64,000 nucleotides of DNA from assembly GCA_030425185.1 (NCBI GenBank), contig JAUIAU010000001.1, positions 121,402 to 185,401 on the forward strand. Direction: 5' to 3'. The translations under genes and the position numbers were made by a program. The stretch is from Alphaproteobacteria bacterium (lineage in GTDB: Bacteria; Pseudomonadota; Alphaproteobacteria; Rhodobacterales; Rhodobacteraceae). Below the pieces are notes generated by a model, which ran no database searches, was not told where the DNA came from, and saw only the letters and a program-made list of their open reading frames with translations. This document shows, piece after piece, positions 52,855 to 62,096 of the stretch. Within the stretch, counting starts at the first letter, position 1. Each line of letters begins with the position of its first letter.

Positions 52855-53211
52855 ATGGCCATGAAGATCCGACTCGCCCGCGGCGGCTCGAAGAAGCGCC
52901 CGCACTACGCCATCGTCGCCGCCGACTCGCGGATGCCCCGCGACGGCCGCTTCCTCGAGAAGCTCGGCACCTACGACCCGCTTCTGCCGAAGGACAGCGA
53001 GGACCGCGTGAAGATGGACGTCGCACGCGTCCAGCACTGGATCGCCCAGGGCGCGCAGCCGACCGACCGCGTCTCGCGCTTCCTCGAAGCCGCCGGCATC
53101 GTCGCCAAGACCGAGCGCAACAACCCCAAGAAAGCCGTCCCGGGCAAGAAGGCCCAGGAGCGCGCCAAGGAAAAGGCCGAGAAGGCCGCCGCCGCCGCGG
53201 ACGCCGAGTAA
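52855..53211 (+). CDS. rpsP: 30S ribosomal protein S16
   Basis: 118 residues: [40 protein letters not shown] and the [20 protein letters not shown] block of S16, then a Lys/Ala-rich tail ([20 protein letters not shown]) typical in alphaproteobacteria. AAGGAGAAG lies before the ATG. First gene of the rpsP-rimM-trmD-rplS group. Confidence 0.97.
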   Translation: MAMKIRLARGGSKKRPHYAIVAADSRMPRDGRFLEKLGTYDPLLPKDSEDRVKMDVARVQHWIAQGAQPTDRVSRFLEAAGIVAKTERNNPKKAVPGKKAQERAKEKAEKAAAAADAE

Positions 53212-53226
53212 TCGGCCGGACCGGAC

Positions 53227-53745
53227 ATGGGCGACAAGACGCCTGAGGGCACCGTTTGCGTCGGCGCACTGGCCGGCGCCTTCGGCGTGCGCGGAGAGGT
53301 GCGGCTGAAAAGCTTCTGCGCCGATCCCGCCGCGATCGAAAGCTATGGCCCGCTCGTCACCGAGGCGGGGCAGAGCTTCGACGTGGCCCTGTCGCGGCCG
53401 ATCCCCAACGGCTTTGCCGCCCGCCTGTCCGGGGTGACGAGCAAGGAACAGGCGGACGCCCTCCGGGGGGTCCGCCTCTATGCCCGCCGCGAGCGCCTGC
53501 CCGCGCTCGACGAGGACGAGTTCTACCACGCCGACCTGCTGGGTCTGCGCGTCCTCGACACCGGCGGGACCGAGATCGGCCGGATCAAGGCCGTCCTCAA
53601 CCACGGGGCGGGCGATATCCTCGAAGTGACCACCCCCAAGGGCGTGGTGCTGCTGCCCTTCAGCCGCGCCGCCGTCCCGACGGTGGATGTCGCGGGCGGA
53701 CGGGTGATCGCCGATCCGCCGGAGGGGATCTTCCCGGATGACTGA
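53227..53745 (+). CDS. rimM: Ribosome maturation factor RimM
   Basis: 172 residues. The RimM N-terminal barrel shows [20 protein letters not shown], and the PRC domain [20 protein letters not shown]. RimM assists 16S rRNA 3'-domain maturation with S19. 15 bases after rpsP. Its 3' end overlaps the following sulfotransferase-like gene by 8 bases instead of trmD. Confidence 0.96.
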   Translation: MGDKTPEGTVCVGALAGAFGVRGEVRLKSFCADPAAIESYGPLVTEAGQSFDVALSRPIPNGFAARLSGVTSKEQADALRGVRLYARRERLPALDEDEFYHADLLGLRVLDTGGTEIGRIKAVLNHGAGDILEVTTPKGVVLLPFSRAAVPTVDVAGGRVIADPPEGIFPDD

Positions 53746-54553
53746 GGACCGGCACCGGCGCATCCTGATCCACGCGGGGTTCCACAAGACCGGGACCTCG
53801 ACGGTGCAGGACTTCCTCAAGGCGAACCGCGAGACGCTGCGGCCGCATTTCCTCTACTACGGCAAGGCGGATTTCCGGGCGCTCGGCGCGCTGGCCCGCC
53901 GCTATGGCCAGCGCCCCTACCCGTGGCGCCTGGCGCGCTTCCGCAGCGGCCTGCGGCGATTCCTCCGAAGCCTGCCCGACGACCATGACATCGTGCTCTC
54001 GCGCGAGACCTTCAGCGGCACCATGCCCGGCCACCGGGGCCTGTTCGGACGGGTGATCCGGTCGACCCTGCCCGCCTCCGAGCGGTTGGCACGGGTGCTG
54101 GCGGACGAGACCGCGCGGCGGTTCCCGGGCGCCGAGATCATCCTGTTCTACACCACCCGCGACCGCGAGGCGTGGCTGCGCTCGGTCCACGGGCACCTGT
54201 TGCGCTCGATCCGGCTGACCGACGACTACCCGGCCTTCGCCCGCCGCCTCGCCGATACGCCGGGCCCCGAGGCCGAGGCGAAGCTGCTGGCCGAGCGCCT
54301 TGCCCCGCAGCGCGTCGAGACCGCGCACCTGGAGCATTTCGCGAACGCGCCCGGGGCGGCGGCGCAGGCGATCCTGTCGCTGATGGAGGTGCCGCACGCC
54401 GTGCGCGACCAGCTCCGGACGGTGCCGCGCGGCAACATCGGCCAGCCCGAGGCGTTGCGCGCCGCCTTCCTGACGCTGAACCGCCAGATCGGCAACAAGC
54501 GGCGACTGAAGGCGAAGAAACTCGCCGTGCTGGAGGGCCGCGAGGATGTCTGA
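53738..54553 (+). CDS. Sulfotransferase-like P-loop protein between rimM and trmD
   Basis: 271 residues starting [40 protein letters not shown] is the PAPS 5'-loop; [19 protein letters not shown] is the 3'-phosphate region. Thus a sulfotransferase-type fold, with substrate unknown. It overlaps rimM by 8 bases and trmD by 8 bases, so it is translated within the ribosome operon. Insertion of such a gene between rimM and trmD is unusual. Confidence 0.8.
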   Translation: MTEDRHRRILIHAGFHKTGTSTVQDFLKANRETLRPHFLYYGKADFRALGALARRYGQRPYPWRLARFRSGLRRFLRSLPDDHDIVLSRETFSGTMPGHRGLFGRVIRSTLPASERLARVLADETARRFPGAEIILFYTTRDREAWLRSVHGHLLRSIRLTDDYPAFARRLADTPGPEAEAKLLAERLAPQRVETAHLEHFANAPGAAAQAILSLMEVPHAVRDQLRTVPRGNIGQPEALRAAFLTLNRQIGNKRRLKAKKLAVLEGREDV

Positions 54554-55388
54554 CGCGCCCGAAAGCCCCGATGCACCGTCGCGCTCGCACGGGCGGCTGA
54601 CCGTCTCGGCCAGCCTGAAGCCCCGCGAGCTGATGACCGACCGCCCGCCGCTGGCCCGGGCCTGGACCGCGAAGATCATCACCCTGTTCCCGGAAGCGTT
54701 TCCCGGCGTGCTGGGTCTCAGCCTGACGGGCAAGGCGCTCGACCTCGGGCTGTGGCGTTACGACACCGTGGCGCTGCGCGACTTCGGCAAGGGCCGTCAC
54801 CGCGACGTGGACGACACGCCCGCCGGCGGCGGGGCGGGCATGGTGCTGCGCCCCGACGTGCTGGGCGAGGCGATCGACGCCGCCGTGCCGAAAGGCTGGC
54901 TGGACGCCCCGACCGAGGCGCGGGCGGCCTTCCCTCTGGTCTATCTCAGCCCGCGCGGGGCGCCCTTCACGCAGGCCACGGCGCGCCGCTGGGCCACGGG
55001 TCCCGGCGTGACGCTGATCTGCGGCCGGTTCGAGGGCATCGACGAGCGCGTGATCGAACACTACGGCATCGAGGAGGTCAGCCTCGGCGACTTCGTCCTG
55101 ACCGGCGGCGAGATCGCGGCGCAAGCAATGCTGGACGCGACCGTGCGCCTGCTGCCCGGCGTGCTGGGCAATGCCGCCTCCGCCGAGGAGGAGAGCTTCG
55201 CGCAGGGCCTCCTCGAGCATCCGCAGTATACCCGCCCCGCCGAGTGGCAGGGCCGCCGGATCCCCGAGGTTCTGATGTCCGGGCATCACGGGCGCATCGC
55301 CGCGTGGCGGCAGGCCGAGGCCGAGCGGATCACCGAAGCCCGGCGGCCGGACCTGTGGGCGGCATGGCGCGCGCGCCGGGACGGCTGA
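54546..55388 (+). CDS. trmD: tRNA (guanine37-N1)-methyltransferase
   Basis: 280 residues. The TrmD core begins near residue 40 ([20 protein letters not shown]), preceded by a ~38-residue polar extension ([20 protein letters not shown]). The SAM knot is seen as [20 protein letters not shown] and [19 protein letters not shown]. Methylates G37 of tRNAs to prevent frameshifting. An ATG near residue 31 ([11 protein letters not shown]) could be an alternative start. Confidence 0.95.
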   Translation: MSDAPESPDAPSRSHGRLTVSASLKPRELMTDRPPLARAWTAKIITLFPEAFPGVLGLSLTGKALDLGLWRYDTVALRDFGKGRHRDVDDTPAGGGAGMVLRPDVLGEAIDAAVPKGWLDAPTEARAAFPLVYLSPRGAPFTQATARRWATGPGVTLICGRFEGIDERVIEHYGIEEVSLGDFVLTGGEIAAQAMLDATVRLLPGVLGNAASAEEESFAQGLLEHPQYTRPAEWQGRRIPEVLMSGHHGRIAAWRQAEAERITEARRPDLWAAWRARRDG

Positions 55389-55583
55389 CCCCGGACGCGG
55401 CCCGGCCCACAACGGGCTTGAATTCGACGCCCATCTCTGATTTGAGCCAGTCGTTCTCCGGTGTGCCGGGTTCATTGCGATTCCCGTCTTCTTCCGACGC
55501 GGGGCTGCGGAACCGGCTGGAGATCATGACAAGGAACGCCGACCGGACCTCTCGCGGGCGCGGCCATTCAGGCCCCGGACCCG

Positions 55584-55634
55584 ATGGAAGACGCAGAGCT
55601 CTTCGGACGCATCATCTTCGCGGGCCAACCGTGA
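55584..55634 (+). CDS. Possible 16-residue leader peptide before rplS
   Basis: ATG at 55584 to TGA at 55632-55634 encodes [16 protein letters not shown], ending 22 bases before the rplS start. No good ribosome binding site is seen. Very weak; listed because the 268-base trmD-rplS spacer otherwise holds nothing obvious and could contain a regulatory leader. Confidence 0.15.
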   Translation: MEDAELFGRIIFAGQP

Positions 55635-55656
55635 GCCAGTTCAAGGAGTGGATCAG

Positions 55657-56034
55657 ATGAACCTGATCGCACAGCTCGAGGCGGAGCAGATCGCCGCCCT
55701 CGGCAAGACCATCCCGGATTTCAAGGCCGGCGACACCATCCGCGTCGGCTACAAGGTGACCGAAGGCAGCCGGACCCGGGTGCAGGCCTATGAAGGCGTG
55801 TGCATCTCGCGCAACGGCGGCAAGGGCATCGGCGCCAGCTTCACCGTGCGCAAGATCAGCTTCGGCGAGGGCGTCGAGCGCGTCTTCCCGCTGTACTCGA
55901 CCAACATCGACTCGATCGAGGTCGTGCGCCGTGGCCGCGTGCGCCGCGCCAAGCTGTACTACCTGCGTGCCCGTCGCGGCAAATCGGCCCGTATCGCCGA
56001 AGACGCAAACTACAAACCCAAATCGGACGCGTGA
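55657..56034 (+). CDS. rplS: 50S ribosomal protein L19
   Basis: 125 residues: [40 protein letters not shown] and [20 protein letters not shown] are L19 hallmarks. AAGGAG lies 8 bases before the ATG at 55657; the GTG at 55648 is in frame but overlaps that site. rpmE follows after 11 bases. Confidence 0.97.
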   Translation: MNLIAQLEAEQIAALGKTIPDFKAGDTIRVGYKVTEGSRTRVQAYEGVCISRNGGKGIGASFTVRKISFGEGVERVFPLYSTNIDSIEVVRRGRVRRAKLYYLRARRGKSARIAEDANYKPKSDA

Positions 56035-56045
56035 GGGCTCTGACC

Positions 56046-56267
56046 ATGAAAAAAGGCATTCACCCCGAATACCACCTCATCGACGTCAAGATGACCGATG
56101 GCACCGTGGTCCAGATGAAGTCGACCTGGGGCAAGGAAGGCGAGCAGCTCGCGCTCGACATCGACCCCACCGTGCACCCGGCATGGACCGGCGGCAACCA
56201 GCGCCTGATGGACACCGGCGGCCGCGTGTCGAAGTTCAAGAACAAGTACGCCGGCCTCGGCTTCTGA
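56046..56267 (+). CDS. rpmE: 50S ribosomal protein L31, cysteine-free
   Basis: 73 residues: [20 protein letters not shown], then [20 protein letters not shown] and [18 protein letters not shown]. The CxxC zinc-binding pairs of zinc-type L31 are absent; no Cys is present at all. It is thus the zinc-independent form. Ends the ribosome operon before a Rho-independent terminator. Confidence 0.95.
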   Translation: MKKGIHPEYHLIDVKMTDGTVVQMKSTWGKEGEQLALDIDPTVHPAWTGGNQRLMDTGGRVSKFKNKYAGLGF

Positions 56268-56291
56268 GCCTGAGCCGCCTCGTGCGACACG

Positions 56292-56325
56292 AACGCCGCT
56301 TCCCCGACCGGGAGGCGGCGTTTTT
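56292..56325 (+). terminator. Terminator after rpmE
   Basis: AACGCCGC (56292-56299) pairs with GCGGCGTT (56315-56322), with an additional inner TCCC/GGGA pairing, followed by TTTTT. It lies 24 bases after the rpmE stop. Confidence 0.88.
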
Positions 56326-56355
56326 CATTTGCGGCACCTGATCGGGAGAACGGAC

Positions 56356-57372
56356 ATGCGACGAATCCTGGGACTTGCGGCCCTGCTGTCATTGGCGGCG
56401 GCGCCGCTCAGGGCGGACCCGATCGGGGACCTTGAGGCCATGCTGGCCGAGGCGCTGGAGGCCGACGGCGTCGGTGCGGCGGTCCTGCTGGTGAACGACG
56501 GCACCGGCGACACCATCGTGACGGCAGGCGACGCCCGGCCCGGGACCCGGTTCTACCTCGCCTCGACCGGCAAGCCGATGGTGGCCGTCGCGGCGCTCGG
56601 CGCTGTGGCCGAGGGGCGGCTGTCGCTCGACGCGCCGCTGGGCGCGCTGGTCGCCGACCTGCCTCTGGGCGACACCGCCGCCACGCGCACCTTGCGCGAG
56701 TTGCTCGGTCACACCAGCGGCCTGCCGGACTATCTGGACGACGCCTTCGTCGAGGCGCAGTACGCCCGCCCTGACCACCGCTGGACCCCGGCGGAGGTGC
56801 TCGACTGGGCCGACCCGGCCGACACCCGGCCGAAAGGCAGCGACTTCGACTATTGCAACACCAACTACGTGCTGCTGGGGGCAATCCTCGAGCGGCTCGA
56901 CGGCTCGCTGGAGGCGGCGCTGACCCGCCGCGTGTTCGCCCCGGCGGGGATGCAGTCCAGCACGGTCGGCGCGGACGGGCGCGGCGACATCGCGCGCGGC
57001 ATCGACGCCGAGGGCCGTGATGTCAGCCCGATCCTGTGGACCAGCGTGCTCGGCGACGGGCCGGTGGTCGCCGATGCCAGCGACGTCGGCCGCTTCGCCC
57101 GTGCGGCGACGATGGGCGATGCCCTGCTCGGGCCCGCGCTGCGCGCCGAATGGCTGACCGAAGTGCAGCCGGGGGCGGGCTACGGCCTCGGGATCGGGCT
57201 GGAGCGCGACGAGTTCGGGGACTGGATCGGCCATTCCGGCGGCTACGAGGGCGCGGCTGCGGACTTCCGCACTTACCCTGCGCGCAACACCGTGCTCGTT
57301 GTGCTGGCGAACGGCGATCTGGACACCGACGCGGTGCTGTCGGAGGCGGCGGCGATCTGGTTCGGGGACTGA
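56356..57372 (+). CDS. Exported serine hydrolase, beta-lactamase/D-Ala-D-Ala-carboxypeptidase family
   Basis: 338 residues. Signal peptide MRRILGLAALLSLAAAPLRA. Family motifs: YLASTGKPMVAVAALGAVAE (SxxK: Ser and Lys in STGK), DFDYCNTNYVLLGAILERLD (YxN as YCN) and HSGGYEGAAADFRTYP (HxG). A class-C beta-lactamase-like fold, but general family members are esterases or peptidases, and resistance is not implied. ATG 56356 is preferred to 56329 because the signal peptide begins there. Confidence 0.88.
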   Translation: MRRILGLAALLSLAAAPLRADPIGDLEAMLAEALEADGVGAAVLLVNDGTGDTIVTAGDARPGTRFYLASTGKPMVAVAALGAVAEGRLSLDAPLGALVADLPLGDTAATRTLRELLGHTSGLPDYLDDAFVEAQYARPDHRWTPAEVLDWADPADTRPKGSDFDYCNTNYVLLGAILERLDGSLEAALTRRVFAPAGMQSSTVGADGRGDIARGIDAEGRDVSPILWTSVLGDGPVVADASDVGRFARAATMGDALLGPALRAEWLTEVQPGAGYGLGIGLERDEFGDWIGHSGGYEGAAADFRTYPARNTVLVVLANGDLDTDAVLSEAAAIWFGD

Positions 57373-57457
57373 GTCCCGGCCTTTTCTCTGCACCTGCAAC
57401 CGCATAGGGTGCCCGTCAGCGCATTGGGTTTCGGTTATTTGGTCGGAGGGTATCCGG

Positions 57458-58267
57458 GTGGCACACATCATCGTCTTCGGGAACGAGAAGGGCGGCTCGG
57501 GCAAGTCCACCACCTGCATGCATGTCGCCACCGCGCTGGCCCGGATGGGCCACCGGGTCGGCGCGCTCGACCTCGACCTGCGGCAGCGCAGCTTCGGGCG
57601 CTACCTCGAGAACCGCGCCGCCTACCGCGACAAGACCCGGCAGCGGCTCGAGTCCCCCGAGATGATCGAGCTGCCGGAGATCGACGAGACAACCCTCAGC
57701 CCCGGCGAGAATGTCTACGACCACCGGCTGAGCGCGGCGATCTCGAAGCTGGAGGAGTCCTGCGACTTCATCTGCATCGACTGTCCCGGCAGCCACACGC
57801 GCCTCAGCCAGGTGGCGCATTCGCTGGCCGACACGCTGGTGACGCCGCTCAACGACAGCTTCGTGGACTTCGACCTGCTGGCGCGCATCGATCCCGACAG
57901 CGGCAAGGTGCTGGGTCCTTCGGTCTATGCCGAGATGGTCTGGAACGCCCGGCAATTGCGCGCGCAGGCGGGACTGCGCCCGGCGGACTGGATCGTGTTG
58001 CGCAACCGGCTCGGCACGCAGTTCATGCACAACAAGAAGAAGGTCGGCGATGCGCTCGAGGCGCTGGCGAAGCGCATCGGCTTCCGGGTCGTTCCGGGCT
58101 TCTCCGAGCGGGTGATCTTTCGCGAACTGTTCCCGAACGGGCTGACCCTGCTCGACCTGCGCGACATCGGCATCGCCAACCTGAACCTCTCCAACATCGC
58201 CGCCCGCCAGGAGGTCCGCGACCTGCTGAAAGCGATGCAACTGCCCGGCGTGAAGGTCACGATCTGA
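57458..58267 (+). CDS. mipZ: Division-plane positioning ATPase MipZ
   Basis: 269 residues from GTG 57458. ParA/MinD-type P-loop FGNEKGGSGKSTTCMHVATA (deviant Walker A), DLDLRQRSFGRYLENR (RQRS in place of the ParA switch I), DFICIDCPGSHTRLSQVAHS. MipZ in Caulobacter and Rhodobacter forms a gradient that restricts FtsZ to midcell. GGAGG lies 9 bases upstream. The gene stands alone, followed by nested hairpins. Confidence 0.93.
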   Translation: MAHIIVFGNEKGGSGKSTTCMHVATALARMGHRVGALDLDLRQRSFGRYLENRAAYRDKTRQRLESPEMIELPEIDETTLSPGENVYDHRLSAAISKLEESCDFICIDCPGSHTRLSQVAHSLADTLVTPLNDSFVDFDLLARIDPDSGKVLGPSVYAEMVWNARQLRAQAGLRPADWIVLRNRLGTQFMHNKKKVGDALEALAKRIGFRVVPGFSERVIFRELFPNGLTLLDLRDIGIANLNLSNIAARQEVRDLLKAMQLPGVKVTI

Positions 58268-58275
58268 TCCGGACG

Positions 58276-58326
58276 CTGTAACAATCGCCGCCGGACGGGC
58301 GGCCGTCTGCCCCGAAACCGTTACAG
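58276..58326 (+). promoter_or_regulatory. Nested inverted repeats after mipZ
   Basis: CTGTAAC (58276-58282) and GTTACAG (58320-58326) form a perfect 7-bp inverted repeat 37 bases apart, enclosing a perfect hairpin GCCGCC-ggacg-GGCGGC (58287-58303). No T-run follows, so it is not a standard terminator. It may be the 3' structure of mipZ mRNA or a protein-binding site for the TVP38 operon. Confidence 0.45.
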
Positions 58327-58450
58327 AAGCGCGGGTTTGCCTCACGCGGGGCGGGTCCGGCATCAAGGCGTCGTGAGGCCCCTCGGAATTTCCGCGCGGC
58401 ACCCGCAGGTCTGTGACAGACCAGACACGGGACGACGGAGCCGGGACGCG

Positions 58451-59182
58451 ATGACCATGACAAACGAGACGAAACGCGCGGGCCTGCCCCGCTGGCTGCC
58501 GCTTGCGGTGATCGCGGTGGGTGCGGGCCTCGGGGCCTGGGCCTTCGGCGACCGGCTGTCGTTCCAGGCACTGGCGGACAACCGCGAGGCGCTGCTGGCG
58601 TTCCGCGACGCGAACTACCTCGGTGCCGCGCTGGCCTATGCCGGGCTCTACGTGCTTGTGGTCTCGTTTTCGATCCCCGGCGCGCTCTTCGTGACGCTGG
58701 CGGGCGGCTTCCTGTTCGGGCTGGTGCCCGGCACGATCCTGACCGTGCTGGCAGCGACCGTGGGCGCGACCAACATCTTCCTCGCCGCGCGCTGGGGCCT
58801 GGGCGACGCCCTGGCGCAGCGCATCGACGGCTCGGACGGGGCGGTGCGGCGGATCCGCGACGGGCTGCGCGAGGACGAGACGAGCTACCTGCTGATCATG
58901 CGACTGGTGCCCGCGGTGCCGTTCTTCGTGGCGAACCTGCTGCCCGGCCTGCTGGGCGTCCCGCTGGGCAAGTACGTGGCGACCACCTTCGTCGGAATCA
59001 TCCCCGGCACCGCCGTGTACACCTGGGTCGGCGCGGGGCTGGGCGAGGTCTTTGCCCGCGGCACGGCGCCCGACCTCGGCATCATCTTCGAGCCGCAGAT
59101 CCTCGGGCCGCTGCTGGCGCTCGGCGCGCTGGCCCTCGTGCCGGTGCTGGTCAAGCGGCTGCGCGGCCGGACGGAGGGCTGA
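58451..59182 (+). CDS. TVP38/TMEM64 family membrane protein
   Basis: 243 residues with ~5-6 membrane segments, SNARE-associated/DedA-like core (SFSIPGALFVTLAGGFLFGL, ATVGATNIFLAARWGLGDAL, LVPAVPFFVANLLPGLLGVP). MTMTNETKRAGLPRWLPLA starts it. Followed after 3 bases by an FAD-disulfide oxidoreductase, a frequent pairing. Role unknown; possibly lipid scramblase-like. Confidence 0.9.
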   Translation: MTMTNETKRAGLPRWLPLAVIAVGAGLGAWAFGDRLSFQALADNREALLAFRDANYLGAALAYAGLYVLVVSFSIPGALFVTLAGGFLFGLVPGTILTVLAATVGATNIFLAARWGLGDALAQRIDGSDGAVRRIRDGLREDETSYLLIMRLVPAVPFFVANLLPGLLGVPLGKYVATTFVGIIPGTAVYTWVGAGLGEVFARGTAPDLGIIFEPQILGPLLALGALALVPVLVKRLRGRTEG

Positions 59183-59185
59183 GCC

Positions 59186-60601
59186 ATGACAACCCGGATC
59201 AAGACGGACATCCTCGTCATCGGGGCAGGCTCGGGCGGCCTCAGCGTGGCGGCCGGCGCGGTGCAGATGGGTGCCAAGGTGGTCCTGCTGGAGGGCCACA
59301 AGATGGGCGGCGACTGCCTGAACTTCGGCTGCGTGCCGTCGAAGGCGCTGCTGGCGGCGGGCAAGCAGGCCCACGCGATGGGGGCTGGCGGGCGCTTCGG
59401 CATCACCCCGGTCTCGGCCGAGGTCAGCTATGCCGGGGCCAAGGACCATGTCCGCAAGGTGATCGAGACCATCGCCCCGGTCGACAGCCAGGAGCGGTTC
59501 GAGGGCTTGGGCGTCCGGGTGATCCGCGAGTACGGGCGCTTCCTGAACGCCCGCGAGGTGCAGGCGGGAGATCACGTCATCACCGCCCGGCGCATCGTGA
59601 TCGCGACCGGCTCGCGGCCGTTCGTGCCGCCGATCCACGGCCTCGACACCGTGCCCCACGAGACGAACGAGACGATCTTCGACCTGCGCGAGCGGCCCGA
59701 CCACCTGATCATCATCGGCGGCGGCCCGATCGGGATGGAGATGGCGCAGGCCCATGTGCGGCTGGGCAGCAAGGTGACGGTCCTCGAAGGGGCCAAGGCG
59801 CTCGGCAAGGACGACCCCGAACTCGCGGCCATCGTGCTGGAGCGGCTGCGCGGCGAGGGGATCGAGATCGTCGAGGGTGCGCAGGCCGAGCGGATCGAGG
59901 GCGGACCGGGCGCGATCACCGTGCACACCGGCGGAGGGCAGAGCCACAGCGGGACGCATCTGCTGATCGCCGTGGGGCGGACGCCGAATCTCGACGCGCT
60001 CGACCTCGACAAGGCAGGGATCGCCCATGACCGGCGCGGGCTGACGGTGGATGCCTCGCTGCGGACGACGAACCGGCGCGTCTACGGCGTGGGCGATGTC
60101 GCCGGGCCGCTGCAGTTCACCCATGTCGCGGGTTACCACGCGGGCATCGTCATCCGGCAGATCGTGCTGGGCCTTCCCGCCAAGGCGCGCACCGACCACA
60201 TCCCGTGGGCGACCTATACCGACCCGGAACTGGCGCAGGTCGGCCTGACCGAGGCGCAGGCGCGCGAGATCCACGGCGACAAGCTGGAGGTGGCGCGCTT
60301 CGCGTATCACGAGAACGACCGCGCCATCGCCGAGGGCAAGACCACCGGCCTGATCAAGGTCATGGTGGTCAAGGGCCGCCCGGTCGGCGCGTCGATCGTC
60401 GGGGCCTCGGCGGGCGACCTGATCGGGGTCTGGGCGCTGGCCCTGGCGAACCGGATGAAGATGAGCGCCATTGCCGGCATGGTCGCGCCCTACCCGACGC
60501 TGGGCGAGATCAACAAACGCGCGGCGGGCGCCTATTTCTCGCCCCGTCTCTTTGACAACCCCCTCCTGAAACGTATCGTGGGCGTGGTGCAGCGGTTCTG
60601 A
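59186..60601 (+). CDS. FAD-dependent pyridine nucleotide-disulfide oxidoreductase
   Basis: 471 residues. N-terminal FAD fold VIGAGSGGLSVAAGAVQMGA, the redox pair in GGDCLNFGCVPSKALLAAGK (Cys-x4-Cys), NAD-binding IIGGGPIGMEMAQAHVRLGS, and a C-terminal dimer domain ending in KRIVGVVQRF. It resembles mercuric reductase and dihydrolipoamide dehydrogenase, but the mercuric-reductase C-terminal Cys pair is absent. Substrate unknown. Operon with TVP38. Confidence 0.9.
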   Translation: MTTRIKTDILVIGAGSGGLSVAAGAVQMGAKVVLLEGHKMGGDCLNFGCVPSKALLAAGKQAHAMGAGGRFGITPVSAEVSYAGAKDHVRKVIETIAPVDSQERFEGLGVRVIREYGRFLNAREVQAGDHVITARRIVIATGSRPFVPPIHGLDTVPHETNETIFDLRERPDHLIIIGGGPIGMEMAQAHVRLGSKVTVLEGAKALGKDDPELAAIVLERLRGEGIEIVEGAQAERIEGGPGAITVHTGGGQSHSGTHLLIAVGRTPNLDALDLDKAGIAHDRRGLTVDASLRTTNRRVYGVGDVAGPLQFTHVAGYHAGIVIRQIVLGLPAKARTDHIPWATYTDPELAQVGLTEAQAREIHGDKLEVARFAYHENDRAIAEGKTTGLIKVMVVKGRPVGASIVGASAGDLIGVWALALANRMKMSAIAGMVAPYPTLGEINKRAAGAYFSPRLFDNPLLKRIVGVVQRF

Positions 60602-60626
60602 GCGGACCGGCACGGGCGGAGGACGC

Positions 60627-62036
60627 GTGCTCAACTCACTCTCGGGACGGTTTCTGATCCTGACCACGGTCTTCGTGATGCTGGCCGAGGTCCTGATCTT
60701 CGTTCCCTCCATCGCCCGGTTCCGCGAGGATTACCTGCTGGCTCGCCTTGAGCGGGCGCAGATCGCCTCGCTGGCCCTGCTGGCGGCGACCGACACCATG
60801 ATCGACCCCGCGCTGGAGAAGGAACTGCTCGAGAACGCGGGCGTTCTGACGGTGGTGCTGCGCCGCGACGAGGTGCGCGAACTGGTGCTGGCCGCCCCGG
60901 TGGGCGGCATGGTGACCCGACGCTATGACCTGCGGACCTCGACGGCCGCCTCGCTGGTCCACGACGCGATGGCGCAACTGCTCGACACCGAGGACCGGAT
61001 CATCCTCGTCACCGGCACCCCTGTCCGCAACGCGGGCGAGGTGATCGAGGTCACGATGTCCACCGGCGCGCTGCGGGTGGCGATGATCGACTACGGCCTG
61101 CGAATCCTGATCCTGTCGGCAGTCATCTCGATCATCACGGCCGGCCTGCTGTTCTTCGCGGTGCGCCGGTTCCTCGTGCTGCCGATGGCGCGGGTGGCGG
61201 CGCACATGTCGGCCTATGCCGAGGCACCGGAAGACCCCGGGCGCGTGATCATGCCGACCGCCAACCTGCGCGAACTGCGCGCGGCGGAAGAGGCGCTGAA
61301 CACCCTGCAGGTGCGCCTGACCAGCGCCCTGAAGCAGAAGGCGCGGCTGGCGCAGCTGGGTGAGGCCGTCGCCAAGATCAGCCACGACCTGCGCAACATC
61401 CTGACCACGGCGCAGCTGTTCGCGGACCGGCTCGAATCGAGCGACGACCCGAAGGTCGCCCGCGCCGCGCCCAAGCTCGTCGGGGCAATCCGGCGGGCCA
61501 TCAACCTCTGCGAGGCGACGCTGGCCTTCGGCAAGGCCGAGGAACCGCCGCCCGCCCTGACCATCCTTCCCCTCGCCCCGCTGATCGAGGAGGTCCTCGA
61601 CGGCGAACGGCTGGCGGCCTCCGAGGACGACCTCGTCAGCTACCGCACCGCGGTGCCGCCCGACCTGCACCTGCGCGCCGATCCCGAGCAGCTTTACCGG
61701 GTGCTGTCGAACCTCGTCCGGAACGCGCGGCAGGCGATCGAGGGCACGGGCCAGGAAGGCACGATCTCGATTCTCGCCGGGACCGAGGAAGACGCCTGGG
61801 TCATCTCGGTCGAGGACACCGGGCCGGGCCTGCCGGAAAAGGCGCAGGCCAACCTGTTCACGCCGTTCCAGGGCGGGTCGCGCAAGGGCGGATCGGGCCT
61901 CGGGCTGGCGATTGCCGCCGATCTGGTGCGCGGGCACGGCGGCGCGCTCTGGCTGCGCGAGACGGGGCCGGAGGGCACCGTCTTCGAGATCCGGCTGCCC
62001 CGTGGCGAGGCCGCGCTCGACGATCTCGCGGGCTGA
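60627..62036 (+). CDS. Sensor histidine kinase (orphan)
   Basis: 469 residues, GTG start. Membrane helix at residues ~5-30 (FLILTTVFVMLAEVLIFVPS), sensory segment to ~155, second helix (LILSAVISIITAGLLFFAVR), HAMP-like linker, H-box LGEAVAKISHDLRNILTTAQ, N-box VLSNLVRNARQAI, and G-boxes ISVEDTGPGLPEKAQ and GGSGLGLAIAADLVRGHGG. No response regulator is next to it. 25 bases after the oxidoreductase, so likely the same transcript. Confidence 0.92.
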   Translation: MLNSLSGRFLILTTVFVMLAEVLIFVPSIARFREDYLLARLERAQIASLALLAATDTMIDPALEKELLENAGVLTVVLRRDEVRELVLAAPVGGMVTRRYDLRTSTAASLVHDAMAQLLDTEDRIILVTGTPVRNAGEVIEVTMSTGALRVAMIDYGLRILILSAVISIITAGLLFFAVRRFLVLPMARVAAHMSAYAEAPEDPGRVIMPTANLRELRAAEEALNTLQVRLTSALKQKARLAQLGEAVAKISHDLRNILTTAQLFADRLESSDDPKVARAAPKLVGAIRRAINLCEATLAFGKAEEPPPALTILPLAPLIEEVLDGERLAASEDDLVSYRTAVPPDLHLRADPEQLYRVLSNLVRNARQAIEGTGQEGTISILAGTEEDAWVISVEDTGPGLPEKAQANLFTPFQGGSRKGGSGLGLAIAADLVRGHGGALWLRETGPEGTVFEIRLPRGEAALDDLAG

Positions 62037-62096
62037 CGATTTTCCGCGAAAAGCCGCTTGCAATGCCCCCGCCCCACAGTTAGGACACGGCTCCAC

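Noticed and set aside
56356..57372. A resistance beta-lactamase
   Set aside because: SxxK, YxN and HxG motifs are shared with many esterases and peptidases. The sequence alone does not support antibiotic hydrolysis.
59186..60601. Mercuric reductase
   Set aside because: The N-terminal HMA domain and the C-terminal Cys pair are absent, and no mer genes are nearby.
57416..60712. A 1098-codon open frame on the minus strand
   Set aside because: It lies antisense over mipZ, TVP38 and the oxidoreductase, which match known families. The frame is rich in His, Arg and Asp as expected from GC-rich antisense codons, and it shows no family motif.
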